DNA of 64,000 bases. Source: Xiphias gladius (lineage: Eukaryota; Chordata; Actinopteri; Istiophoriformes; Xiphiidae). The translations under genes and the position numbers were made by a program. Location: positions 12,644,501 through 12,708,500 of the forward strand of contig NC_053415.1 in NCBI RefSeq assembly GCF_016859285.1, given 5' to 3'. This document shows positions 43,541-55,000 of the stretch, piece after piece. Position 1 is the first letter of the stretch. Every line of letters starts with the position of its first letter. The notes under the pieces were generated by a model. The model saw only the letters and a list, made by a program, of their open reading frames with translations. It was not told where the DNA came from and ran no database searches.

Positions 43541-46500
43541 TCAGTTTGAGTTCTCAGGATCATCACTCTCTCCTGCCTGTGGGCTGCAAGGACTCAAAAT
43601 ATGTGGGTCACCTGCAAAATAAAGGGGGATGATTAGATCAACTCTTCTGAATGACAACAAAGACAGCTCCCACAGATCCTGCTACCAATAGACGTATTAC
43701 TTTTGTTGAACGGGTGAAATTCATCAGCCAAATAACTTGCACAGGTGCAGCCTTTTGTCTCCCAAACCTATTTATACTTCACCAAATGGGATCAGGAGAA
43801 GTAATTGCACGTTTGCATTGAATTTGTCCACCACAGCCACAGTGCAGCTGTTCAAGATATACTCCACTCTAGACCATGAGGCTGTAGGAGCAGGTTACAT
43901 TTCCATTCCAGCTGCTGTTGGTGACATTATGAAGATAAGTGACACCAGTTTTCTCTGAGTCAGGAGAGACTACTCTTCTTGCTCATTGAGGCCGAATTGT
44001 ATTAAGAGACGTATCTACTTGCTAGCTACTCTCAATTCCCAGGACATAAAGCAGTAATTGCTCTATCCTTGTTCAGCTGATGAATCCCCTGAAAGATGCA
44101 GCCCACACAGAGAAGGTCTGGCCAAACCCGCGTCTCCTCACCAAACAAAATTTAGTGTGCTAAAGACTAAAAGTAGTGGTGTTTTTAGGCGTTCCCCATC
44201 AAAAGTAGAACAACATCCCCAAACAGCTGTTTAAGTATCAGTGGTAGCCTGGGACAAGATTCGGTAAGATTTCTGACATTTAACTTAAACACAGAGGGAA
44301 AAATGGCAAACAGGACCAGATTAACGGTGAAGATATCCATATAGTTAACTTTTCTTATTCTGTAATGTCCTGTGATTAACAACATATCCAGTGGCAGAAT
44401 TTATGCCTGGTTTCCATTACTCTCAACTTGCAGAGGCTTTTTTTTGGGTCATATTAATGTGATATATTTACTAGTGATGAGTACCTTACAAACCTAATGA
44501 GGATTGCCTGTGTTAAAACTGACTGGTTCACAATGGATTGTGGGATAGCGGGGGGGGGCAAAGGCATATATTGGTTGTGTAAGTCTTCATGCATCATCGA
44601 ATAGGAACCTGACTATATCAGTCTTGAAATGCAGACTTTGAAGGATCGTGGCCCTTAATTTGGACAGCTAATACATCAGTGAAACACTTTCTTTTTACGG
44701 CTATAAAAACCGACAAAAACATAAAAAAAAGATCAGAATGAAATTATTATTTATATGAAACCAGATGGTGTGACAGATGGAAATGAATGTCACACACATC
44801 ATACGATTACCTGCAATGGTCCTGTCTGTCTCTGCATCTGAGCAGATGTCACCGAAGATAAAACGGATCTTCTCCTCTGCGTGCTGCTCATTTGAGGCAC
44901 CGTGGACCGAGTTTTTAAGGATGTCGGAGGCAAAGCGGGCCCTCAGAGACTTTGGGGATGTCACCTTAGCTCGGTCAGGGTCTGTGGGACCCATCATGGC
45001 CCTCCACTCCTCCACTGCATTTTCCTTAGTCAGGACAATCATCAAACAGGGCCCCCTGAAACAAACAATGACGGCACGTTCATATAACAGACAGAATTTT
45101 GAGTAATAGGAATGTCACTTTAGCCAATTTCTGGTAAAGCCTGACATGCAGTCAGAGGAGTGTGCTACTGTCAAGATATCTTGTTGGATTATGAGATGAC
45201 TGATATGTGTTTGCCTGTATGACCAATGATTGCCCGCCACATGTGGCTGATGAACCTTACCCTTTCACTCTCAGTGCCTTTGATAACTTTCCGACACAGA
45301 GTGAAAGACTGATGCACCTGCCAACCTCCTTATTCTTTTTGTTTACCTGCAATATTGACTAAACCTACTGAAGTTCAGCCATGCACTACAGTGTGGCCTC
45401 CTTTGTTGCTATGGATATAAATTTAGCAACATAATACCAAACAGGATAAAAGACCATTAACCCACAGAATAATGCAGTTAAATTGTCCATAGCCACAACG
45501 GTACACCTTTTATTATTATAATAAGCAGCTTTTGACTACACATACCCAGTAAGCATTAATTTTTGCTTTAAATACATTGTGAGATAAAGTGTGTCCTTAG
45601 TTAAGAAAACAAACTTAAAAAATATTCTACAATGGTCAGGATATACAACTACCCAGCAGTTAAGGTCAACCACTAACTGCAATGTCCGTGGTCTGCATCT
45701 GGCTGGGGACCTTTGTTGCATGTCACTCCCCGTCTCTCTCCTCTCATTTCCTGTCGTCTCTTACTCTCTGACACAGGCAGAAAATGACCAAAAAATACTT
45801 AAAAAATAATCCAAAAGTTCAATTGAGTCTACATCTGAGCTGACATTGAGACATAGTGACAGTAAAGGTAGTTTCCCAGACTGAAGTGTCCAGCTGCACT
45901 CATCTTTCTACACACTGTGTCCGAGCAGTTATGCAACCACCAAGTGAAGGGGCTAATCGGAGCGGAAGATGACTCTAAAATCTACATGTGCAGTGGAACA
46001 AAGAATAAAACTGAGATGGACTTCCCAGACACATGCCTAAGGCTGCCTTGATTCTGAGATGCCAATATTACCGTTAAAAGTGCAGCGGAAACAGGGATGA
46101 GGGGCTGGTCTGCTGTGATCACTTTACCCTACTCCTGTGGCTGTGTGCGGGGACAGACTAACCGACACATGAATTCCACCAGCTGGCTGAAGAAAGGCTT
46201 CTCCCTGTGCTCTTTGTAAAACTCCTCCGCCATTTCCCTCGACAGTACCGTCTCCTTCAGCCGTGTTACAGAGAAACCGCTGGCGTGGATTTCCTCTAAA
46301 ATCTTCTCTGATAGTGGGAATAGAAGAAATGTTATAAGATAATATCTTTTTCTGTGCATCTATACCGACAAAAGTACATTTGAACATTTCCATATTGTTC
46401 TAAATGACCAGAAAGGACCTCTGTGTTGCCCCATGGCATCAGGTTTGATCACAGCCAGCGTCCGCTGTTTAGGGAAGAAGAAGTTGATCTCTCGTTCTGC

Positions 46501-46793
46501 CTCTTCATGTGTTGCACTGCCATGTAGCTGGTTGATGGGCTCATTCTCCACAGCAAACTGGGCCCTTAAACTGAGTAATGAGGGTTAGAGAAGCCAGAAA
46601 TACGGGTATGATTACGGTTTTCACATTTTTAAGATAAACCCCAGACACTAGAGTGAACATGGTGCATTGAAGGTGGAGAGACACTACAATAAAAATTCAA
46701 CTTTGCAGCTACTAGCTCATTTTCATCCCTGGGCAGATGAAAAGAAACAATAAAACACATAGCAAAACCTATCTCTTTCTCTCTCTGTCTCAC

Positions 46794-46850
<57 letters not shown>

Positions 46851-49800
46851 AAATGTTTTTAATCACTACAATCGGTATCGGCATCGGACAGTATCCAGTA
46901 TTAGAAGGGATCTAATAATAAAAAAATGATTAAAAAAAGCTCAAAAGAGGAGTATGACAGTTCTTTCTAAAAAGCTGTGAGATGGATTAGCAGTGAAAAC
47001 TTTCATGCTTTTCTATCGGTAACTACACCACAATGACTTCTCTGGACTCATTTCAGCGTGCGAATGAATAGAACCACACATCACTCACCAGTCAGGACTC
47101 TCCTCTTTGGCTTTATTAACATCAGAAGGACCGAGGATGTTCTTCCAATGTTGGACAGCTGCTGTTCTGGCTAGAGCCAAAGCCAGCACTGGCCCGCTGT
47201 AAACACACACACATGTTGAATAAACTTTTGCAGTAGCATGCTACTCTTTAGATTTTTTTTAGAGCATGTGTAATTGACCTGGTCATGCTTCTTAGCATTG
47301 CAGGGAAGTAGTCCTCCTCAGCATGCTGGAAGTAAAACTGTCTGACCTGCTCCTCCGTCAACATCACCTCTCTTTGGAGGGCCACTGTGAAACCTGACCG
47401 GTGGATTTGGGCCAGGATGTCTTCTGCAGAACCACAGATATGAACTATGTAATTTACAGTATTAATATAGATAGTTGCCATATTCTGTTATAAAAGTGCG
47501 ATGCAGTGTTTTTTGCAGTGATTCGTTAACAAATATGCAACTGCACCTGTCGTTCAACACCTTTGCTGAAGGAATCAAGGAGCAGCCCTCTATGGTAATA
47601 TGAACCACCTTAGTGTGTAGCTGTACTCGCACACATATGCACTTGTGCTTGTGTGTCTGGCACAGGCCCCACCTCTGTTCTCTCTGGCAACGTCAGGCCG
47701 GATAAGAGCCAGTGTCCTCTCCACATGCTCTTCCTCCCCATCCTGCTCGGTTACGGAGGCCGTCCTAAAGTTGGGGAAGAAGAAGGCGAGCTCCCTGCTG
47801 GCCTGGTCGCTGTCCTCACTACCGTGCACTGCGTTGAACAGTGTCTGTGTGCCGTATTGTGCCCGCAAACTGCAGGAAGCCAGGGGGGAGAAAGGAGAGG
47901 AGAGCAGATGGTTGCGCTGCTGGTGCTCAACCAGACAGAAGCATAATGTTTGGGTGTGTCTGATGGAGCAGGCGAGAATGTGCTATTCTTTCTCTTTTCC
48001 AGACTTTAGACTGAGATTGTTTCAATGCAATCAACGGTGAACGAATACATCTATGCAAAAAAAGTTTGTTTTCACAAAAACACAGGAATGATAATACCAC
48101 ATCTTACAGTTTATAATGATTTAGATCTTTTCTCAACTCTTTTTCGAAATGGAGCATATGTAAAATCTCCCGTCACTAACCTTTCTGGCTTTTCTCTCCT
48201 CGCTTCCACTATGTCTGCTGGGCCAATGAACTCACGCCATGCTGGTACAACATTGGCAGAGCCCTCTACCTGAGACAGTACCAGAATGTGGGAGGGACCA
48301 CTGGACATAAACTGCACCAAGTCCTTAAAGCAAGCCTACGAACCACCATCACATAACACACATACAGAGACAAGAGCAGACAGATACAGAATGTTAATGT
48401 AAGGAAGACACAGAACTTGGAACAGGTCCTTTTATGTCAGTCAGTGCTTTGATTTGAGTTCTGGGTTTTACTCAGTAAAGTTATGCAGATAATTCAGTAA
48501 ACCTTGGTTGATGCTGTACATTTACAAAGTGAGAAAGAGATAAGAAAATGAGTATTAATTATTTTGTAAAAGGCAGATACAACAAATATTCTAAAGTACA
48601 AGCCATATACATTTTTTTAATTTCATGAACATAACTGTTTTACCTAGCCACACATATTTTGTATTCCAGAATCCCTAATCATGTAGTCTCATCACAAACA
48701 GCGCAATAAGCAAAAAAAAAAAAAAAATGCTTACACAAGCTTTAATTTGAAGCCTGTACAGAGATGCAGATGGAAGCGTGATGTATTGCAAACTAAATGA
48801 AATGATTTTTGCACTGGTCATGACGGCTCTCCCATTAGGATGTTGACTCAGAATTCAAATTACCCAGACTGACTTCACAAACATACACTGAACCCCTCAG
48901 CAGTAAGACTGGTATGTCGATCTCTGCAATGAGCTACAACCACAAGTGTCTGTATCTGTCAGATATGCTGTCTTGACATATCTAAATTATATATATATTA
49001 GTGCAGATATATCACATATATCAGTGCTATATGTGCCTTTTGCTATTATTCTTTAATATTCCTTTCTGTTTCATTCAACTCACTATACTATACCTCTGCG
49101 GCTTTGTGCTGGTAAAAATCTTGAGCCTCAACCTCGGTCAGCGTGCGTTCCTCATGCGCCAGGATCTCAAACCCAGCATCTTGAATCTGGCCAGGGGAGT
49201 AATGTCAGCATAATGAAATACTGTCAGCAGGAAGGCTTGAGACAATCTTGTCCTCTCAGAATGTGAGCAGTATTAGTCTCTGTGTACCTTCATAATGATC
49301 TCATTTGCCTTGCTGTGAGCGACAGCATCGGGTTTGATGATGGCAACTGTGTAGGATTTACTAGCAGGAACTACAGGAAAAGAGAGCAGCTTGAGCGATG
49401 ATCAGGGATGCTGATAAAATTCAAAATGGTACACAGAATCACCAGTAAACAATGGTAATCGTAGTAACAACCATAATAACGCCAATGAAAATAAAAAAAA
49501 TTCACTGCAAATATGATTATATTGTTTCCATAGTACCAATTATGCTCTCTTCCTTTTCTGACTGCTGAGGTGCCTCCTCCTCTTCTTTCTTCTCATCATT
49601 TACTAGACCATTGTCTTTAACCTGACAGACACAACAAAACCAAATAAAAACCCTCAATCTCTAAACATGGCTAAACACTTGCATAAATACTCTCTTGTAT
49701 GAATGGACTACAGCTACAGCTACTGATCATTTTTAATATCAACTAATCAGCTGATTATTTTCATGATTGATCTGTCATTTTTTGGTGTAAAAACAACCCG

Positions 49801-51827
49801 AAAAATGTGAAAAATGGTCATCCCGGCATCTCAAGGTGACACCTACAAATTGCATCTTTTGTCCGACCAACAATCCAAAATCCATATTGATGTGATATTC
49901 AGTTTACCATCACGTACGTGCAAAGAAAAGCAGCAAATGTTTGCACATTTGAGTAGCTGGAACCAGAGACGTCTGGCGTTTTTTGATTGAAAAATTACTT
50001 AAATATGGGGTCCCTTTACTTTATTTATTATATCAGAAAGCGAACGGATTCTGCTGGAGCTTAGTGGAGTTGACTGATTTATGTTCCCCCCTGAGTTTGG
50101 CTGTCTGTCTAGTTTATTTAAACTACATAAGTTATGTAATTTTTAAAAAATTATACTCATTGGAAAATTTCAGACATATGGACACATGGACAACTATTCG
50201 CTGCTTCGACAACCTTTTATTTTTCCTTTTTCTTTGTCTCATTGTATGTCAGCAGGTGTCTCGGGATGGGGGGTTTCTGAGCTGTGTTGAGGTGTCTTAT
50301 ATTACATTTGTTGTAAAAGTTCAAAATAAAATAAAATAAAAAAATACTTGAACAATAGTTAGTCATTCATTTTTGGTCAGTTAGCTAACTGATTAATTGA
50401 CTAATAGGGCCCTTTTCACAGGACAAGATATTTTGACATGTCACAGTAGAAAAACCACAGGTCTTAATAATGAAAATAATGATGCTGATTTACATGTAGC
50501 TACTTCAGTTTCAGGGTCCTGGTATTGTGTTTACTGGTTCACTGTCACACTGTCATGGTTTACTGGGATACTTGAATAGAACAGAGTTATGTTAATGTTA
50601 TCATTAACAGCTGTGCTTTTCTTACAGTACTATGACAAGGCAAAATATATGCTGAGTTAAAACAGTCTATTGTTTCATCTCTGCAATGGACATATGTGTG
50701 AGTGGATAACTATATGTGAATGTGTGTGTGCCTTCGTGCCCACCACTTTGCGTTCAACATCTTGTTCCAGGACCAACTTCTCCTTGGCCAGTTCCTCAAC
50801 AATCATCTTCTGAAGCAGAGGAGCGTTGGCCCCTCGCAGCACAGCCACCAGCTCCCCACCCTGTTCATTCAACACCAAGACCTTCTTATGTTTCTGTAAC
50901 CATTTTGTAATTCAATTTTATTTCACAAGCAGTGAGATACGGAGATGCTTTGACTACAGAGGCGCAATTAAGCAATCTACCCAGACAGAAAACCCAACAA
51001 GTCACCAACAACAAAGATATGAGTACAGGCTCAGGAATAAGCACAATTCTTCTATTAGATTTAATAATAAAAATAAAATAATGTGCAGAATATTGCACCA
51101 CAACAATGTTTGTTAATGACTGATACAACATGTATTTTACATTACATGGTAAGAATAAGGTATGTGGGCTCTAATATAATGTGTTATAACACCATTTTTT
51201 CCTGACTTGAGTTCTGTTTCCCAGTACTGTACCCCATAGGTACGCAGTATTTACAAAAAATACTTCTCTCTGAAATGCCCAGTTGTTAGTAGGAGCCAGA
51301 AAGTATTTCATTGGTACCTGATTCATACAACAAAATTACACAGTTCATTGTGGGCTGTATCATAAAGTGTTACTGAAACAGTAGAAATAACTAGAGAAGG
51401 AAATGTTTAAGACAGAATTTGTGTACAAAGGACAAAAAGGCAAAACAAAGAGCTGATGGCTCATATATGCTGGACCTTGACCGCACATTTACTGTACAAA
51501 CACGCATGCCCATACAGCATTTACGCACACACTCACCCCATAGAAGAGGAAGGTGGGCTCACATTTCCCTCGATACTTCTCCAAAGCATCGATGCTGTCT
51601 GCCTCAGCCTGCGCCACACACGAACACACACATAAGAGTTTAGGGATGCTTCCTCAAAAATTTGGGTTTCAATTTAAGTTATTCGAGTTTAAATTCACTG
51701 GGGGCTTACTGTGGCGAAATGTAATAGGTCATCACCCAACTCGTTCTTTATTTTCCGTAGAAGACTAACCACAGCTCGACAGGGACCACACCATTGCTGG
51801 TTTACATCTACAACTAGAATGAGAGAG

Positions 51828-51898
<71 letters not shown>

Positions 51899-52344
51899 AG
51901 AGAAAGGAAGAGAGAGGAAGAATGGAGGGCTGGTACAAGCATTCAATCTGCAGTTATCCCAGTGAACACAATGGGGCAGCAGCATACAATAAATTACAAT
52001 CACAATGTCAGCGCACATACACAGAGACAATTCAACTGTTACAACAGTACAGGACAGGTGCTTATTGTTGTGATGCTAAGTATTCACTTTTAATAGGCCA
52101 TAACAAGAACTCTTTTACTGCTGGAGATCTTACCTGTTAAACCTTTGATTGCAAGCATCTCCTCCCACTGTTCTTGGTTTGCGACAGACGCCTGGACAAA
52201 AAAATCCGAATATATGTTAATTTAGGGCTTCGGAAAGGCAGCTTAAAGCATACGGGCAGTGGAAGACTGTTGTCAACAGTGCAGAAACCATGCTGCGTGT
52301 GCTGTCCAAACCTGCAGACTCGCTTCTTTCTTCTTGCTTGCCAT
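43541..52344 (-). CDS. nme8: Thioredoxin domain and triple NDK protein NME8 (TXNDC3)
   Basis: NME8 is a sperm and motile-cilium protein of outer dynein arms; human mutations have been linked to primary ciliary dyskinesia. Sixteen coding exons join in phase, right to left: 52312-52344, 52134-52191, 51710-51813, 51537-51608, 50744-50893, 49537-49621, 49288-49370, 49094-49186, 48181-48335, 47673-47869, 47279-47423, 47089-47196, 46419-46564, 46163-46307, 44811-45055, 43541-43611, giving 629 residues (588 in human). The start [11 protein letters not shown] matches the human start. The thioredoxin domain has WCGPC at 38-42. An acidic Glu/Lys-rich linker (about 140-168) follows. Three NDK domains lie at about 173-303, 329-455 and 462-585, each with an N-x-x-H-G motif (H293, H442, H576). 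Domain 1 keeps the NAVHGS motif and an upstream Arg; domain 2 lacks the Arg; domain 3 has HGA. The small last exon ends DDPENSN. NME9 is excluded by the three NDK domains. Confidence 0.92.
45056..46162. other. nme8 intron between the last two NDK3 exons
   Basis: A 1.1-kb intron. It carries the SINE-like copy at about 45635-45805; the remainder is AT-rich with nothing recognised. Confidence 0.65.
45635..45805 (+). repeat. SINE-like teleost repeat in nme8 intron
   Basis: It has gcaatgtccgtggtctgcat followed by a ggggacctttgttgcatgtc block, a pyrimidine-rich ccccgtctctctcctctcat and a trailing aggcagaaaatgacc. I recognise this order from abundant short fish retroposons. It is diverged. Confidence 0.55.
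46799..46849. repeat. (GT)18(TA)7 compound microsatellite
   Basis: Thirty-six nt of GT followed directly by TA repeats, in an nme8 intron between NDK2 and NDK3 exons. Confidence 0.95.
48336..49093. other. nme8 intron within NDK1
   Basis: AT-rich 758-nt intron with an A-run at about 48712-48727 and TA-rich DNA near 48990. Nothing else recognised. Confidence 0.65.
49622..50743. other. nme8 intron upstream of the acidic linker exon
   Basis: A 1.1-kb intron. Its left part is a fish repeat (about 49725-49975); open frames at 49983-50339 and 50397-50579 show no domains. Confidence 0.65.
49725..49975. repeat. Common teleost AATCAGCTGATTA-type repeat
   Basis: Good match to the family seen at 33180-33480: actaatcagctgattatttt, gtgaaaaatggtcatc, ttttgtccgaccaacaatcc, and a tgcacatttgagtagctgg-type end. 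It is the clearest copy in the window. Confidence 0.6.
50894..51536. other. nme8 intron between thioredoxin-domain exons
   Basis: A 643-nt AT-rich intron; I see no repeat family, RNA gene or exon in it. Confidence 0.65.
51833..51889. repeat. (GT)28 microsatellite next to nme8 exon 3
   Basis: Perfect GT run followed by a GA-rich segment. In the nme8 sense it is a (CA)28 tract ending only about 20 nt before the 3' splice site of the exon encoding the thioredoxin CGPC motif. The long open frames across it are artefacts. Confidence 0.95.
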
Positions 52345-52570
52345 TTGATTAGTTTGTCAAATTAAACAGATGCCGTATATCTACAAGGGCTATCAAGCGA
52401 TGTACGTATGTATAAATTTAATTAGCTGAAATGCTAATATTCCGAGTTGCTAATATGTTACGTTACAGAACCCCTCAGATGCTGCCTGCGCTTGTTTGGC
52501 CCCCTGGTTGCGAAGCAACGGCGCCTTCCGCTTTCTGGAGCCATTCCGGCATGAGTTTATATGATGGTGA
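52345..52570 (-). promoter_or_regulatory. nme8 promoter with RFX X-box-like palindrome
   Basis: About 160 nt upstream of the nme8 start codon, in the only GC-rich patch here, lies GTTGCGAAGCAAC (52507-52519), a perfect inverted repeat GTTGC-3 nt-GCAAC. RFX factors, which drive ciliary genes, bind X-boxes of the form GTTGCC-N(1-3)-GGCAAC; this site differs by one inner position in each half. Its location fits the ciliary role of NME8. Confidence 0.5.
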
Positions 52571-52574
52571 CGGG

Positions 52575-52695
52575 TGACGCCATCTAAAATGTAATGGGCT
52601 CTTCCCTGGCCCATGCCCCATCCCTCCACCAAGTTTGGGGCAAATCGGTACAGTACTTTTTGCGCAATCCTGCTGACAAACAAACGTAGACATAA
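52575..52695 (-). repeat. Interspersed repeat copy B (GTCAGCAGGATTGCGC family)
   Basis: The reverse complement of this stretch matches 17735-17880: a TTTG run, GTCAGCAGGATTGCGCAAAA, ACTTGGTGGAGGGATGGGGC and a gaagagccc-type end. It sits immediately upstream of the probable nme8 promoter. Confidence 0.7.
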
Positions 52696-52699
52696 CGTC

Positions 52700-53935
52700 G
52701 TTGACGGAGGTAATTAGCTAAGACCGGGCGCCACACAACTCTTTTTCTACTCTCTCTGTCAGCTGCCCCCCATGGATCCCTACTGCAACATCTGTACAGG
52801 AAACAAAACTTTACCTGTGAGTTACCTGCACCTGTTCGACTCAGACTGGTATTCTTGCATTTATTTATGTATGTATTTACATGAAAGAAGCAGAGGACTT
52901 TTATTCTGAAAAATGCCATAATGCCTCAGATAGTGGCTGGTCTTTTTTCCTCAACACTGGGCCTTTTTTTTTTACTAGCAAACCTTTGACAACCACTGAG
53001 TCTTTCGTCAGTGGTTTTTTTTTATCAATTATTGTGAGCCACTAGGCGGTGTTTTTTCGAGTTTACTTCTAGAAGTGTCGTTTGCTAATATGCTAATTAG
53101 TCGAATGTAGTGTTTTCCGCCCATAAGAGCTCGCTAGCTAGCTATGATAGCAGCAGACAAGCTAATCTAGCATAAGATGCAGCAGCTGTCCAAAGACACT
53201 TAAAGGAACAGCATGCGATTTGTTGACAGCGTGGGACATTTGAATTTCATCAACTGGGATTTTACTTACATTTTATATTCATACGACAGTGTTAAATAAT
53301 AGATGTTTTCCAACATTAACATGAGGCATTTTGGTGCAATCTGAGATTAGATAACGTTTTTAGGCAGTAAGGGAAAGTTTGTGAGTTAGGCCTGCAGCTA
53401 TGGAATGCGTTTATTCAGATTAGTCTGACCAAAAGTGATAAATCGATAGAGATCTAATTGTAGTTATTTGCTTGGAAATTCATAATTCCTTCCTTCAGGA
53501 TACCATAGGAGGCAGGGATAGTGCAATTGAAGCGAATGAAACTATTAACAGAATTCTCTCTCTCTCATTTGATTTGTGCATAGGTTACTATGGTTAGTAG
53601 TTACTCAGGAATAAAATTACCATATGAATAATGGCGTTTAAATCTTGCAAAAATGTGAATTTCATGCAGAAAGTACAAGTCACTGAAGCAGAGAGGGAAA
53701 GAAGCAGAGGAAGACAAAATGGTAAGAGTTCATACACTATAGTCAGGATTCCCATGGTCATGGAAACGGCTTGACATTTTAAAAAGGCCTGGGGATGGTA
53801 TAAATAGAAAAGGGCATACATGTCCATAGTAGATCAAACTCGGAATAAAAAAGTAATTTTCAATTGCAGTTACTTTGTTTAAAAACAAAATGAATCCTGA
53901 ATCACCTGGTAACTGAATTTTGTGTTTTCCCTTAT
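52700..53935. other. DNA upstream of nme8, nothing recognised
   Basis: AT-rich with T-runs (about 52965-52975, 53017-53023). Short open frames only; no exon of another gene recognised. Confidence 0.5.
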
Positions 53936-53939
53936 AGCA

Positions 53940-54300
53940 TAAAGGGACAAGGGCAGAAGGCAATCACAGTCCAGACTTTTCTCATTTGTGGTTCCCTGAT
54001 TGTGGAACAAGATACCCAATGTTATCAGAGCAGGGTCATCTCTCTCTCTCTTCAAGAATTTCTTGACTCATCTCTTCCGAGAGTAACTCCTCTCCTGACA
54101 CCTCTAACACCCTAACATGCCTAACCAACACTTATTGTGCACTTTCGGGGCACTTATTTACCTGATCTCCTTCCACTGTGTCTAATTGAACAGATTTAGT
54201 ATTTAGAACTTACTTCAAGGACTGAAGCTTTAGTGTTGTCCCTCACTTGTAAGTAGCTTTGGATCAAAGCATCTGCCAAATTTGAATTAACATTTGAATA
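53940..54300 (+). mobile_element. Retroelement 3' tail (LINE/SINE type), degenerate
   Basis: The 3' end, cttgtaagtagctttggatc followed by aaagcatctgccaaat, is the characteristic tail of many fish retroposons. Upstream, a broken reading resembles the extreme C-terminus of L2/CR1-type pol proteins (a tryptophan-containing start, then an SLSS-like segment). Stops interrupt it. Confidence 0.55.
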
Positions 54301-54554
54301 TTGTCCACTGTACAGTGGGGTACGACTTTAAAAATTAAATGTCAAACTGCTTTCCGATTTTAATTTTAATTTGATCGCGCTTATATGAGTATGTGAAAAT
54401 GAAAATCTAAGTTGTGTTATTGGATTTTCATTTTAATTTATACTCAACACAGGCATATTTGGAAAATGATGATGCTATTATGGAACTGCACTTTCATTTT
54501 CAAGTTTACATTATCATTTTAATTTAGTCCCTTACAAGCCTCCATAACTGACTT

Positions 54555-55000
54555 TGAGTGTTTCCAATAGATTTTACTTTTAATCCACTATGTACAAGAG
54601 GAATGTATTTTACTTTTTGTATTGTATAACTGCATGTTTATTTAATAGCTATAGTTACTAGTGATATTTCAGATTACGATTTTACATAAATCAGTTTATG
54701 AAATAAAATGCATTGTTATAGAATAAACTAACCAACAGTGTGAAGCAGTTACAAATAGCTCCATGTCAATCAACTACAACATTAAAGGGATGCTTACATG
54801 TTAATGAATCAATAGAAATGGTTCAATAATATTATAATTTAAGGCTGTCAGGGGCCATTCTGTATAATAACTACTTTTACTTTTGATACTTAAAGTAGAT
54901 TACATTACAGATAATTATTCTGTACTTTTCCTTCAATAAAATTTTAAATGTTGGACTTACTTGTAAGGGAGTACAGTATTTTTTTTATTGTGGTATTTAT
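54555..55000 (-). repeat. AGTA-rich teleost repeat
   Basis: It contains ttttacttttaatccactat, gggccattctgtataataac, ttttacttttgatacttaaa and ttggacttacttgtaaggga in the same order as the minus-oriented copies near 4.1-4.6 kb. Confidence 0.65.

Noticed and set aside
51833..52140. ORFs of 86 and 101 codons with long Cys-Val repeats
   Set aside because: Translation of the (GT)n microsatellite.
43541..52344. Alternative naming as nme9 (txndc6)
   Set aside because: Three NDK domains and the close match at the N-terminus and to the third NDK domain of human NME8 favour nme8.
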